Part shown: positions 17,265 through 25,087 of the stretch, piece by piece
Numbering within the stretch: position 1 is the stretch's first letter
Layout: every line of letters begins with the position of its first letter
Source: Acidimicrobiales bacterium
GTDB taxonomy: Bacteria > Actinomycetota > Acidimicrobiia > Acidimicrobiales > Aldehydirespiratoraceae
DNA length: 42,028 bases
Direction of reading: 5' to 3'
Assembly: GCA_029263235.1 (NCBI GenBank)
Contig: JAJCXW010000168.1
Span: 1 to 42,028, forward strand
Notes under the pieces: generated by a model
Database searches by the model: none
Told to the model about the DNA's origin: nothing
What the model saw: only the letters and a program-made list of their open reading frames with translations
Program-made: the position numbers and the translations under genes

Positions 17265-18107
17265 ATGGCCGAGACTCCGCTCACCCAGAAGATCGCCGAC
17301 GCCGAGGACCGTCTCACGCCGACCGAACGGCGTATCGCGGCGGCGGTGTTGGCCGACCCGACCCTGTTGGCATTCGGCACCGTCACCCATCTTGCCGAGG
17401 TCGTCGGCACCAGTCGGCCTTCCATCGTCCGGTTCGCGGTCAACCTCGGGTTCGAGGGCTTCACCGAACTACAGACCCAGGTACGCCGGAGCCTCTCCGC
17501 GGAGATGTTCCGGCCACGCGACCGGATCCGAAGAGACGAAGGGGCGGTCGTTCCCGCAAGATCTTCGATCGAACGGTCGATCTCATCGGTGTTCGATGCC
17601 CTGCGGGGCGAACGGCTCACCGATCTCGCTCGGAAGGTCACCAAGGCGGCGGCGGTATGGATCATCTCCGGGGAGACCTCGCGAGCGGGTGCCCACGCTC
17701 TGGTGAGCGGACTCGGCATGGTTCGTCCCGGAGTTCAGCTCCTCGACGACCGCGACTTCGGGAGCAAGCTCGTCGACGTGTCGGCCGATGATCTGGTCAT
17801 CGTGCTCGACTTCTTCCGCTACCGGCGTTCAGTCGTCACCGCCGCTGACACGCTGGCCAAATCCGGGGCCGACATCGTGGCGATCACCGATGGCCCCCTC
17901 TCTCCGCTGAGTCGACTCACCGACTCACGGTTCGAACTCGATGTTCCCGCCATCGGCCCGTTCGACAGTTCACTACCAGCCGTGGCCCTCGCTGAGTTGC
18001 TCACCGCCGAAGTAGCAGCCCAACTCCAAGGTGTTGCCACCGATCGGATCGACCGCACAGAGACACTGTGGGCCGCAACCGGCACCTTCCACACCGACTC
18101 GAAATAG
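17265..18107 (+). CDS. RpiR-family transcriptional regulator (HTH plus SIS domain), second paralogue
   Basis: A 280-residue paralogue of the regulator at 12217. The HTH domain has LTPTERRIAAAVLADPTLLA, FGTVTHLAEVVGTSRPSIVR and FAVNLGFEGF; the SIS domain has AAVWIISGETSRAGAHALVS and ADDLVIVLDFFRYRRSVVTA, ending DRIDRTETLWAATGTFHTDS. It is divergent from the aminomutase operon by 90 bp and is followed by a strong hairpin. The mirrored layout (each regulator divergent from one of the two catabolic operons) suggests that each controls its own half of the island or that both sense the same intermediate. The start at 17265 is chosen by alignment with the paralogue; the track start adds 108 residues. 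Confidence 0.87.
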   Translation: MAETPLTQKIADAEDRLTPTERRIAAAVLADPTLLAFGTVTHLAEVVGTSRPSIVRFAVNLGFEGFTELQTQVRRSLSAEMFRPRDRIRRDEGAVVPARSSIERSISSVFDALRGERLTDLARKVTKAAAVWIISGETSRAGAHALVSGLGMVRPGVQLLDDRDFGSKLVDVSADDLVIVLDFFRYRRSVVTAADTLAKSGADIVAITDGPLSPLSRLTDSRFELDVPAIGPFDSSLPAVALAELLTAEVAAQLQGVATDRIDRTETLWAATGTFHTDSK

Positions 18108-18109
18108 CA

Positions 18110-18141
18110 GCATCCCCGGAGGTGAGCGCCCCCGGGGATGC
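18110..18141. terminator. Perfect 10-bp hairpin after the second RpiR gene
   Basis: GCATCCCCGG and CCGGGGATGC are exact reverse complements around a 12-base loop, starting three bases after the RpiR stop. No T-run follows, so it may be an intrinsic terminator of the actinobacterial type without a U-tract. It could serve both this gene and the convergent acyl-CoA synthetase gene. Confidence 0.7.
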
Positions 18142-18273
18142 CAAGCACAGAACGCACCTCGCTGGACAGGAGGGTCGGCACGTTCTGGAGAGCCATCGGC
18201 AGCCACCGCCGGGAATGTAAGTGGACCGTCCCACTACGCTAGGCGACCCCCCGATTCGGGGCTCGAAACAGGT

Positions 18274-19821
18274 TCAGATGCGTCGATCGGCGTCGGCCCA
18301 GTATTCGTCCTTGAGCAGACGCTTGTAGAGCTTTCCCGTGGGATGTCGCGGCAGCTCGATCCGGAAATCGACACTTCGCGGCGACTTCACATCGGCGAGT
18401 TGTTCGCGGCAGTAAGCAATCAGATCACGCTCGAGTCGGCGGGCGGAATCGTCGTCGGCCGGCATCTCGACCGGCTGCACGACCGCCTTCACTTCCTCAC
18501 CGAAGTCGTCGTTCGGGACACCGATAACGGCCACGTCGACCACCTCGGGATGCATCGTCAAGATGTTCTCGGCCTCCTGGGGGTAGACGTTGACCCCGCC
18601 GGTGATGATCATGTAGGCCTTTCGATCGGTGAGGTAGAGAAAGCCGTCATCGTCGAGACGGCCCACATCACCCAGGGTCGACCACCCGTTGGCCAGCCGT
18701 GACGCCGCTGTCTTGTCGGGATCGCCGTGGTATTCGAAGGTGCCGACACCATCGAAGTAGACAGTGCCCTCGACCCCCGTGGGGACCTCGTTGCCGTCGT
18801 CGTCAACCACATGGACCACACCGAGCACCGCCTGGCCGACCGTGCCGGGATGAGCCAGCCACTGCTCGCTGTTGCAGTAGACGAAACCGTTTCCCTCAGT
18901 GCCTGCGTAGTACTCGTGCAACACGGGACCCCACCACTCGATCATCTGCTGTTTGACGGCCACGGGGCACGGCGCCGCGGCATGGATCACCGCGCCGATC
19001 GACGAAACGTCGTAGCCGCTGCGAACCTCCTCCGGGAGCTTCAGCATCCGCACGAACATGGTCGGCACCACTTGGGTCTGGGTGACGCGGAGTTCCTCGA
19101 TCAGTCGTAGATAGTCCTCAGGGTCGAAGCGCTCCATCACCACGACCGTGCCGCCGAGGATGTGTACGGCCATGCAGAACCGCAGAGGGGCGGCGTGGTA
19201 GAGCGGAGCCGGCGAGAGATATACGGTCTCCTTCGACATGTCGAACAACACGGCAAGCGTCGACACTCCTGTGCCCGACGTCTCGAGCGGCACCGGATTC
19301 ACGTTGGTGTTGACCCCTTTGGGCCGACCTGTGGTGCCGGAGCTGTAGAGCATGTCGGTGCCCGAAACCCGATCGGGAAGAGGTTCGGGTGATGCTGCGG
19401 CCACCGCCTCCTCGTAACTGTCGTAGCCATCGATCGGGTGATCGACCATCAGACGCAGTTCCACCGCCGGCATGCGGTCGAGCAGCTCTGTGGCCTGATC
19501 AGCCATGTAGGGCGATGCAATGAACACTGTCGCCCCGCAATTCTCGATGATGTACTCCATCTCGTCGGTGGTGAGACGGCAGCTCATGGCGGTGTAGATC
19601 AACCCTGCGTAGTGGGCGCCCCAACAGATCTGCAGGAACTTGGGATGATTCTCGAGACAGAAAGCCACGTGATCGCCCGGCCGCAATCCGAGATCGTGAA
19701 ACACGCGGGAAAGCCGGTTGGCTTCTTCATCGAGCTGCGCGAACGAGATCGTCTCACCGGAACCGGCCATGACGATCGCTGGGTGGTCGGGCCGTTCGGC
19801 CGCGTGTGCTCCTGGATACAA
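18274..19821 (-). CDS. Acyl-CoA synthetase / AMP-dependent ligase (FadD-like)
   Basis: A 515-residue member of the ANL superfamily that activates a carboxylic acid through an acyl-AMP to its CoA thioester. Motif A3 is MLYSSGTTGRPKGVN, A5 is HEYYAGTEGNG, the hinge region is STLGDVGRLDDDGFLYLTDR, and the C-terminal catalytic Lys lies in HPTGKLYKRLLKD. The gate region fits medium, long-chain or steroid-type acids in actinobacteria, but the substrate is not readable. The ferredoxin at 19900-20121 is upstream on the same strand with an 78-base gap, so the two may be co-transcribed. Confidence 0.88.
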   Translation of the reverse strand: MYPGAHAAERPDHPAIVMAGSGETISFAQLDEEANRLSRVFHDLGLRPGDHVAFCLENHPKFLQICWGAHYAGLIYTAMSCRLTTDEMEYIIENCGATVFIASPYMADQATELLDRMPAVELRLMVDHPIDGYDSYEEAVAAASPEPLPDRVSGTDMLYSSGTTGRPKGVNTNVNPVPLETSGTGVSTLAVLFDMSKETVYLSPAPLYHAAPLRFCMAVHILGGTVVVMERFDPEDYLRLIEELRVTQTQVVPTMFVRMLKLPEEVRSGYDVSSIGAVIHAAAPCPVAVKQQMIEWWGPVLHEYYAGTEGNGFVYCNSEQWLAHPGTVGQAVLGVVHVVDDDGNEVPTGVEGTVYFDGVGTFEYHGDPDKTAASRLANGWSTLGDVGRLDDDGFLYLTDRKAYMIITGGVNVYPQEAENILTMHPEVVDVAVIGVPNDDFGEEVKAVVQPVEMPADDDSARRLERDLIAYCREQLADVKSPRSVDFRIELPRHPTGKLYKRLLKDEYWADADRRI

Positions 19822-19899
19822 GTTGCCCCCGTTCGTTGGACGGGGACCGTAGCAAGAGGGGCGCCGGGGTGTGATACCCGGATCAGACCCGTGCGGAAA

Positions 19900-20121
19900 T
19901 CAGGCCTCTATGTAGATGCAATCCTGTGGGCAATCCTCGGCCGCATCGAGCACTGACTCACCCAGCGACGGGTCGAACTCGGCCACTTGGTTTCGGCCCA
20001 AGGTCTGGCCGCCCTGTCTGACGTAGGCGAGGCCGTCACCGGCCATCTCGAACAGTTCAGGGCAAGCATCGACACAGACACCTATGCCCGCACATTCATC
20101 GTGATCAATCCAAACTCGCAT
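19900..20121 (-). CDS. Small [3Fe-4S]-type ferredoxin
   Basis: A 73-residue electron carrier of the kind that serves cytochrome P450s and other oxygenases in actinobacteria. The N-terminal cluster motif reads CAGIGVCVDACPELF, where the second cysteine of a CxxCxxC motif is Ile, and the last ligand is in DCPQDCIYIE. Loss of the second Cys is the usual sign of a [3Fe-4S] rather than a [4Fe-4S] cluster. The start at 20121 (MRVWIDHDECAG) has AGAGGA upstream; the track start at 20154 adds 11 residues. No P450 lies in the window, so its partner must be elsewhere. Confidence 0.88.
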   Translation of the reverse strand: MRVWIDHDECAGIGVCVDACPELFEMAGDGLAYVRQGGQTLGRNQVAEFDPSLGESVLDAAEDCPQDCIYIEA

Positions 20122-20214
20122 TTCCGTGATCCTCTCGGTCGCGTTGGAACGCACCGCTCACGCACCAAGTCCACGCCAGAGGCTGGGCCAGAGGTTTGGT
20201 TGCGAATTCTCCGG

Positions 20215-21333
20215 TCAGCCGGAGAAACCATCGAGAATGCCGGTCAGGCCGGTGGGTTCGTGATCACCAAACGCCAATTGCTCCAGGATTCCCACTCCCA
20301 CGCGATCACCCCAGCGTGCTCTCACAAGCGTCTGAACGTGAATCGACGCCGGGTCAGCAGGGTCGAATTCGTCGACGGCGAACGTTTCTCCACCGACTTC
20401 CAGCGATCCGTGATTCGAGCCGTGCTTCCAATGCGGATGGAAGTATCCGACGCCTCTCATCCGAAAGGTGAGCACCTTCTCCAAATCGATGCGATGGTCG
20501 ATGCCATCCCCGGTCAGCGACACCGATGCCGACCTCATCTCGCGGGTGCCGGGCTCCCATTCGATCTCGTATCCCACCGAATCCATTTCGTTGCTCGGGC
20601 TTTGGGTCCCCCAGGTCGGCGAGTTCGGGCTGTCGAGTACCGGCACGGTGTGTCCCGATTCGAACCACCGCCCGCCGTCGGCATGCTCGAACACGGCCAG
20701 ATGGGTGCAAATGTCGTCGAAGTGCAACGGGGCCCAGATCCAGAAGATCTGAGGGGCCGTCATCGGATGGTTCGTTCCCACCTGCTCCCCCACCGACCGG
20801 ATCCCCCACGACCGGTCTCTGGTGCCGGTTACGCGCTCGGGGTCGACCGAGAGAGTCTCGCCGGCATAGCCGACCTGGCCCGACCAGTTCCCCCACTGGG
20901 TGAGTCGGGTGTAGTCCATGACCATTCGGTTGTCGTGGTTGATGGTCTGACGCGGTTCCTGAACAGCAGCGGTACGTGCCGCAAATATCAGATCGGCGGT
21001 CACCCCGGTCTGGTTGGGCTCGACAATTACTCTGAGCACGCGCAAGCCCTCGATGACCTCAACCCGAATCGGCCCGATGCTGGTGGCACGGTCGGAGCTG
21101 ATCAGACCCGACGCGAATACCGACCGCTGCACTCCCTCGTGAACGACGGAGAACGCGGCGTCGACCACGCCACGATTCGGGTAGTGACCCATTGCCGCCG
21201 CGAAGAACACCTCGCCGTCGGCATCGTGTCCGTTGAAGAAGTAGCGGTCGTAGTGATTCGGGTCCGACGACGCCGGCTGCGCTATCGGCGCCGGTGTCTG
21301 GTGGATCGGAAGGTCGTCGAACGGGGTGAGCAC
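20215..21333 (-). CDS. Unrecognised conserved-looking protein, possibly AttH/lipocalin-like
   Basis: 372 residues, soluble, no signal peptide. I do not recognise a named family with confidence. It is rich in beta-type sequence and in Trp, His and Asp, with striking blocks such as GTRDRSWGIRSVGEQ, PQIFWIWAPLHFDDICTHLA and FEHADGGRWFESGHT, and RMRGVGYFHPHWKHGSNHGS. The RDRSWG block and alternating pattern recall AttH/carotenoid-hydratase-type lipocalin-like proteins, sometimes found beside steroid or lipid catabolic genes. The assignment is weak. It lies between the SDR gene (42 bases upstream) and the ferredoxin on the same strand, so a shared lipid or oxygenase pathway is possible. Confidence 0.6.
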   Translation of the reverse strand: MLTPFDDLPIHQTPAPIAQPASSDPNHYDRYFFNGHDADGEVFFAAAMGHYPNRGVVDAAFSVVHEGVQRSVFASGLISSDRATSIGPIRVEVIEGLRVLRVIVEPNQTGVTADLIFAARTAAVQEPRQTINHDNRMVMDYTRLTQWGNWSGQVGYAGETLSVDPERVTGTRDRSWGIRSVGEQVGTNHPMTAPQIFWIWAPLHFDDICTHLAVFEHADGGRWFESGHTVPVLDSPNSPTWGTQSPSNEMDSVGYEIEWEPGTREMRSASVSLTGDGIDHRIDLEKVLTFRMRGVGYFHPHWKHGSNHGSLEVGGETFAVDEFDPADPASIHVQTLVRARWGDRVGVGILEQLAFGDHEPTGLTGILDGFSG

Positions 21334-21374
21334 AGAACTGTCCTTGCTGTCGTTGCTGTCTACGGCTCCGACAT

Positions 21375-22169
21375 CTAGACGGTGTATCCGCCGTCGACAT
21401 CGAGATTCTGCCCGGTCACGAATCCGGCCCGGTTGGAAGCGAGAAAGCAGACCGCCTCCGCGATGTCCTCGGCTCGACCGAATCGCCGAAGCGGAATGTT
21501 GGAACGGGCCGCGTCGAGGGCCCGTTCGTCGAGATCACCCGATGCCATCAACCTCTGGGCCATACCGTCGGTGAGCATTCCGGGACCAACCGAGTTGGCG
21601 CGAACGCCGAATCGGCCCTCTTCGGCTGCAATGCCCCTGACCGCGGCCTCGACCGCAGCCTTCGGAATCGACGAGAGTCCGTCACGCAGAGGAAACCGGC
21701 GACTGGCGGCGGTGGTCACGGCCACGATGCTTCCGTTCGATTCGCGCAGGTGGGGCAGCGCCGCTGATGCAACCGCGAAGAACCCGGCGGCATCAATGTC
21801 GAGTTGTTCACGAACCGCGGCCGGTTCGATCTGGCTGAGATGCCTCTGAGGGATGTGAGGGCCGGCCGCGTAGATCAAGGTGTGGATTCCACCGGCGCCC
21901 TCCGCGATGGCGTCGATGTTGGCCCGACAAGCCTCGTGATCCTGCAGGTCGAGCGCCACAGTCCAGGCGCCCCTGCCGGCCTCGCTCACCGCAGCGGCTA
22001 CTTCGGCCGCGGCCTCCTCGTTGACTCGGTAGGAGATCGCCACATTGCTTCCCCGACGGGCCATCTCGGTGGAGATCACGCCACCGATGCCCCCACTTCC
22101 GCCCACCACGAACGCCGTGCCGGCCCTCGTGGCGAAGTCGTGGGTCAGGTTGGTTCCGTGGGAGGTCAC
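21375..22169 (-). CDS. SDR-family protein with an altered catalytic motif
   Basis: A 264-residue short-chain dehydrogenase fold. The cofactor loop FVVGGSGGIGGVISTEMARR is intact, as are YAAGPH in place of NNAG and the C-terminal FLASNRAGFVTGQNLDVDGG. The expected YxxxK reads SSIPK in GLSSIPKAAVEAAVRG: Lys is present but the catalytic Tyr position is Ser, and the preceding strand is IVAVTTAAS. It may be an inactive or differently acting SDR. The start is uncertain: GTG at 22169 (VTSHGTNLTHDF) gives a normal N-terminus, while the track start at 22211 adds 14 residues. Confidence 0.78.
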   Translation of the reverse strand: MTSHGTNLTHDFATRAGTAFVVGGSGGIGGVISTEMARRGSNVAISYRVNEEAAAEVAAAVSEAGRGAWTVALDLQDHEACRANIDAIAEGAGGIHTLIYAAGPHIPQRHLSQIEPAAVREQLDIDAAGFFAVASAALPHLRESNGSIVAVTTAASRRFPLRDGLSSIPKAAVEAAVRGIAAEEGRFGVRANSVGPGMLTDGMAQRLMASGDLDERALDAARSNIPLRRFGRAEDIAEAVCFLASNRAGFVTGQNLDVDGGYTV

Positions 22170-22264
22170 GACCGACAGAGTGCCCGACCGCCACGTCCGG
22201 CGCCAGCCCACACCGCACTCAGGGCTCCAATGATCAGCACATTCACGCGCCCTATGATCTCGTC

Positions 22265-23167
22265 ATGCGCGTAGGGGTCTCGATCACATCTGCTCACAAC
22301 GTCGACGATCCGACAACCGGAGTTCGTCACATGATCGAACGGGCACGGATCGCCCGCGACTCCAGACTCGACTCGCTGAGCCTCGGTGACCACCACGCCA
22401 CACCGATTCCATACTTCCAGGGCGTGCCGATGCTGGCCCGGTTGAGCGCCGAGTGGGACACGACACGACCAACCGGATGCCTGTTTCTCATGCCTCTGTG
22501 GAACCCGGTACTCGTGGCCGAACAGATCGGCGTGCTCGCGGCCATGTGCGAGGGGACCTTCGTCGTGCAGACCGGCATTGGCAGCGGCGATCAGCAGTTC
22601 CGGGCAATGGGCGCCGACATCTCACGGCGAGGCAAGGATCTCGACGAGTCGATTCGTGTGGTCAAGACCCTGCTTGATGGAGAGGCCGCAACCAGCGAAC
22701 GTTTCGGGGTCATCGACGCGATCGTGAATCCGCGCCCGACCGGACCGGTCGAGTGGTGGATCGGAGCCGGATCACCGGCACCGTTGCGACGCGCCGCCCG
22801 GGAAGGAGACGCCTGGTACGGAGGCCCCAATCTGACTCCGGCCGAAGCAGGTCGCGCCCTGGAGACCTACCGGGAAGCGTGCATCGACGTCGGCCGAATA
22901 CCTCGACCCATTGTTCGCAAGGATGTCATCGTCCTGCGCGACGCCGACAGAGCGCGGCGCCTCGGAGATCAGCTCATCGCCTCGGGATACCGCGGCATGC
23001 CGCAGGCGGCTGTCGCATACGGCGGTGTCGAGGACGTCGTCGAACAGCTGGCCCCGTTTCGGGAACTCGGCTTCACCGATGTCATCGTGCGCTGCATGAC
23101 CATCGATCAGGGCGATGCTCTGGAGACGCTCGAGCTCTGTGGCGAGGTCAGAGAGCTGTTGGCCTGA
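22265..23167 (+). CDS. LLM-class flavin/F420-dependent oxidoreductase
   Basis: A 300-residue luciferase-like monooxygenase-fold protein, a family that in actinobacteria usually binds F420. Evidence includes the N-terminal [13 protein letters not shown] strand, [20 protein letters not shown], the barrel strand [19 protein letters not shown] followed by the phosphate-binding RGKDLDESI helix, and [20 protein letters not shown]. The substrate is unknown. It is transcribed alone, divergent from the SDR gene and convergent with ppgK, whose stop is three bases away. Confidence 0.85.
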   Translation: MRVGVSITSAHNVDDPTTGVRHMIERARIARDSRLDSLSLGDHHATPIPYFQGVPMLARLSAEWDTTRPTGCLFLMPLWNPVLVAEQIGVLAAMCEGTFVVQTGIGSGDQQFRAMGADISRRGKDLDESIRVVKTLLDGEAATSERFGVIDAIVNPRPTGPVEWWIGAGSPAPLRRAAREGDAWYGGPNLTPAEAGRALETYREACIDVGRIPRPIVRKDVIVLRDADRARRLGDQLIASGYRGMPQAAVAYGGVEDVVEQLAPFRELGFTDVIVRCMTIDQGDALETLELCGEVRELLA

Positions 23168-23170
23168 TCC

Positions 23171-23932
23171 TCATGCGTGCTCTGCTGCAGCCAGGGCAGC
23201 ACCAACTATCCCAGCCCGGTTCTGCAGCCGGGCCTGCACCACTGGAGTCGTCACGTCGAGACGCGGCCCGAACTTCTCGAAGTTCTTGCTGATCCCGCCT
23301 CCGATCACGAAGAGATCGGGCCAGAACAACCGCTCGAGTTCACGAAGGTAGATCGTGATCTGCTCAGACCAGTCTCGCCACCCGAGATCGAGATCGTTCT
23401 TGGCACGCGACGACGCCCGGTCCTCGGCCTCGACTCCATCGATCCGTAGATGGCCGAGTTCAGTGTTGGGCACCAGCTTTCCGTCGACGAACATCGCCGT
23501 CCCGATCCCGGTGCCGAGAGTCACCATCATCACCACACCTCCAACATCGGCGGCGGCCCCGATCCTCACTTCGGCCAGACCGGCGGCATCGGCGTCGTTG
23601 ATCAACGTGACGGGTCGACCCAGCGACTTCGACAAGGCCGCCTCCGCCTTCATCCCGACCCAGTCAGAACTCAGGTTGGCAGCCGTGAGCGTGCGCCCGT
23701 CGCGGATCACCCCCGGATAGGCACAGCCAATCGGTCCCTTCCACGAGAAATGGCGCCGAAGCTCCGAGGCGATCTCGATGATCGATTCCGGATCGCCAGA
23801 CTCGGGGGTGGGGAAGCGTCGACGATCCTCGAGAAAGTCGCCGGATTGGAGGTCGACCGGGGCAGCCTTGATTCCTGATCCTCCGATGTCGATGCCGAGC
23901 ACGTGTTGGAGCTTCTTACCTGAGCCGCTCAT
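23171..23932 (-). CDS. ppgK: Polyphosphate glucokinase (ROK family)
   Basis: Phosphorylates glucose using polyphosphate or ATP, feeding the pentose-phosphate genes upstream. The 253-residue product has the phosphate loop [28 protein letters not shown], the catalytic Asp in [32 protein letters not shown] and the sugar-binding [11 protein letters not shown]. It lacks the CxCGxxGC zinc site of ordinary ROK kinases, as PpgK proteins do. The start at 23932 ([11 protein letters not shown]) has GAGAGG upstream and is preferred over 24013, which would overlap pgl. It is last in the run gnd-zwf-ROK-pgl-ppgK, 34 bases after pgl. Confidence 0.93.
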   Translation of the reverse strand: MSGSGKKLQHVLGIDIGGSGIKAAPVDLQSGDFLEDRRRFPTPESGDPESIIEIASELRRHFSWKGPIGCAYPGVIRDGRTLTAANLSSDWVGMKAEAALSKSLGRPVTLINDADAAGLAEVRIGAAADVGGVVMMVTLGTGIGTAMFVDGKLVPNTELGHLRIDGVEAEDRASSRAKNDLDLGWRDWSEQITIYLRELERLFWPDLFVIGGGISKNFEKFGPRLDVTTPVVQARLQNRAGIVGAALAAAEHA

Positions 23933-23966
23933 GGGATCACGTGCCTCTCGAATTGTTGTCGATGCT

Positions 23967-24614
23967 TCAGCCGTTCGGCTGCACGTCCGTGACAACGATG
24001 GCACGATCGGCACTGACTCGCCCCGCAGGTATACCCGGATCTCCGGTCACCAGACGACCAATCATCTCGCTCTTCGACTCACCGGTCACGACCCAGACGA
24101 TGGACACTGCCCGGTTGATCGCCTGATAGGTGAGGGTCATCCGTCGGCGGCCCTGGTACATCTCCGACATCGCCACGTCACGATCCTCAATGTCGAGCAC
24201 GGCATCTCCCGGAACCAGTGAGGCTGTGTGGCCATCGGACCCGAGACCGAGGTGCACGACGTCGAATCTCTCCGGCAGCTCCGCTTCGTAGTCCCGGGCC
24301 GCGATGTCGAGGTTGGCCTCGTTCACCGGCATCGGGTGGAGATCTGCCGGGACACGCGACATGAAGTCGCGGGCGAGCAGGGTCAAGTTCCGGTCGGGAT
24401 GATGTTCCGGAGCGACTCGCTCGTCGACCTGGAAGATGTCGACTCGAGTCCAGTCGAGGTTCGCCGCGGCAAGTCGGTCGAACGCCGGCCACGGAGTGCT
24501 GCCACCGCTCAACGCGATCGAGGCACGCTGTTGATCCTCGAGGGCAGCGGCGAGACGAGCTTCGAGCAAACTGGAGGCCGTAAGAGCCACATCGCTCGTG
24601 ACCACGACTTCCAT
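23967..24614 (-). CDS. pgl: 6-phosphogluconolactonase
   Basis: Hydrolyses 6-phosphogluconolactone, the second step of the oxidative pentose-phosphate pathway. The 215-residue product shows ASIALSGGSTPWPAFDRLA, the VDERVAPEHHPDRNLTLLAR block and LGLGSDGHTASLVPGDAVLD, which together define the family. The ATG (MEVVVTSDVAL) overlaps the stop of the preceding ROK gene by one base (TGATG). The first 71 residues of the track ORF are just the ROK gene read in another frame. Confidence 0.93.
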   Translation of the reverse strand: MEVVVTSDVALTASSLLEARLAAALEDQQRASIALSGGSTPWPAFDRLAAANLDWTRVDIFQVDERVAPEHHPDRNLTLLARDFMSRVPADLHPMPVNEANLDIAARDYEAELPERFDVVHLGLGSDGHTASLVPGDAVLDIEDRDVAMSEMYQGRRRMTLTYQAINRAVSIVWVVTGESKSEMIGRLVTGDPGIPAGRVSADRAIVVTDVQPNG

Positions 24615-25087
24615 CAGGTGAGTCCCAATGCCAATTCCCAGGCAGCGCCACCGATGAGACCGGCGTCGTCCCCCAGGCCGGCGGCCACAACCTCGATCGG
24701 ACGGGCAGGATCGCGTGGGCCGTACTCGCGGAGCATGTCTCTGACCGGCTCGTGCACCAGGTCTCCGTTGAGCCCCATCCCACCACCGATCACCGTGTGA
24801 CCGACCTCGGCCAGATCGTCCACCCATCCCGCCGGCAGGTTGGGCGCGAACTCGAGCCGGCGTTCCCAGTAGTCGACCCGGCCGGGTACACCGACCACCA
24901 TCGAGTCGAAGGAGCCACGCCCACCACCCAGGTCGCGGACCCGTGCCAACAGCGACATGAAGGCATCCGGGCAGGCCGAGTCGTGAGGGGTCGGTTCCTC
25001 GGCTCTCAGAATGACCTGGCCCTCGCGATCGACCACGGCGGCACGCATACGGGTGCCACCGAGATCAACCGACAGGACCGTCGACAT
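24614..25087 (-). CDS. Truncated ROK-family glucokinase-like protein with an internal deletion
   Basis: Only 157 residues against about 300 for the family. Residues 1-92 are a normal ROK N-terminus (VLSVDLGGTRMRAAVVD, VGVPGRVDY, EFAPNLPAGW), and residues about 95-157 are a normal ROK C-terminus (HTVIGGGMGLNGDLVHEPVR, GLGDDAGLIGGAAWELAL). The middle, which should hold the catalytic Asp of the NDANAAA motif, the GTGIGGG loop, the ExGH sugar site and the zinc cysteines, is missing. The junction is in frame and both edges still overlap their neighbours by TGATG, so it remains a translatable operon member. It cannot be an active glucokinase as read; PpgK in the same operon could replace it. A true deletion, a structural remnant or an assembly error are all possible. 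Confidence 0.75.
   Translation of the reverse strand: MSTVLSVDLGGTRMRAAVVDREGQVILRAEEPTPHDSACPDAFMSLLARVRDLGGGRGSFDSMVVGVPGRVDYWERRLEFAPNLPAGWVDDLAEVGHTVIGGGMGLNGDLVHEPVRDMLREYGPRDPARPIEVVAAGLGDDAGLIGGAAWELALGLT

Noticed and set aside
24614-25087. Frameshift hiding a full-length ROK kinase
   Set aside because: Both halves read in one frame across the junction and the other frames near 24830 hold no ROK middle segment; about 130 residues are simply absent.
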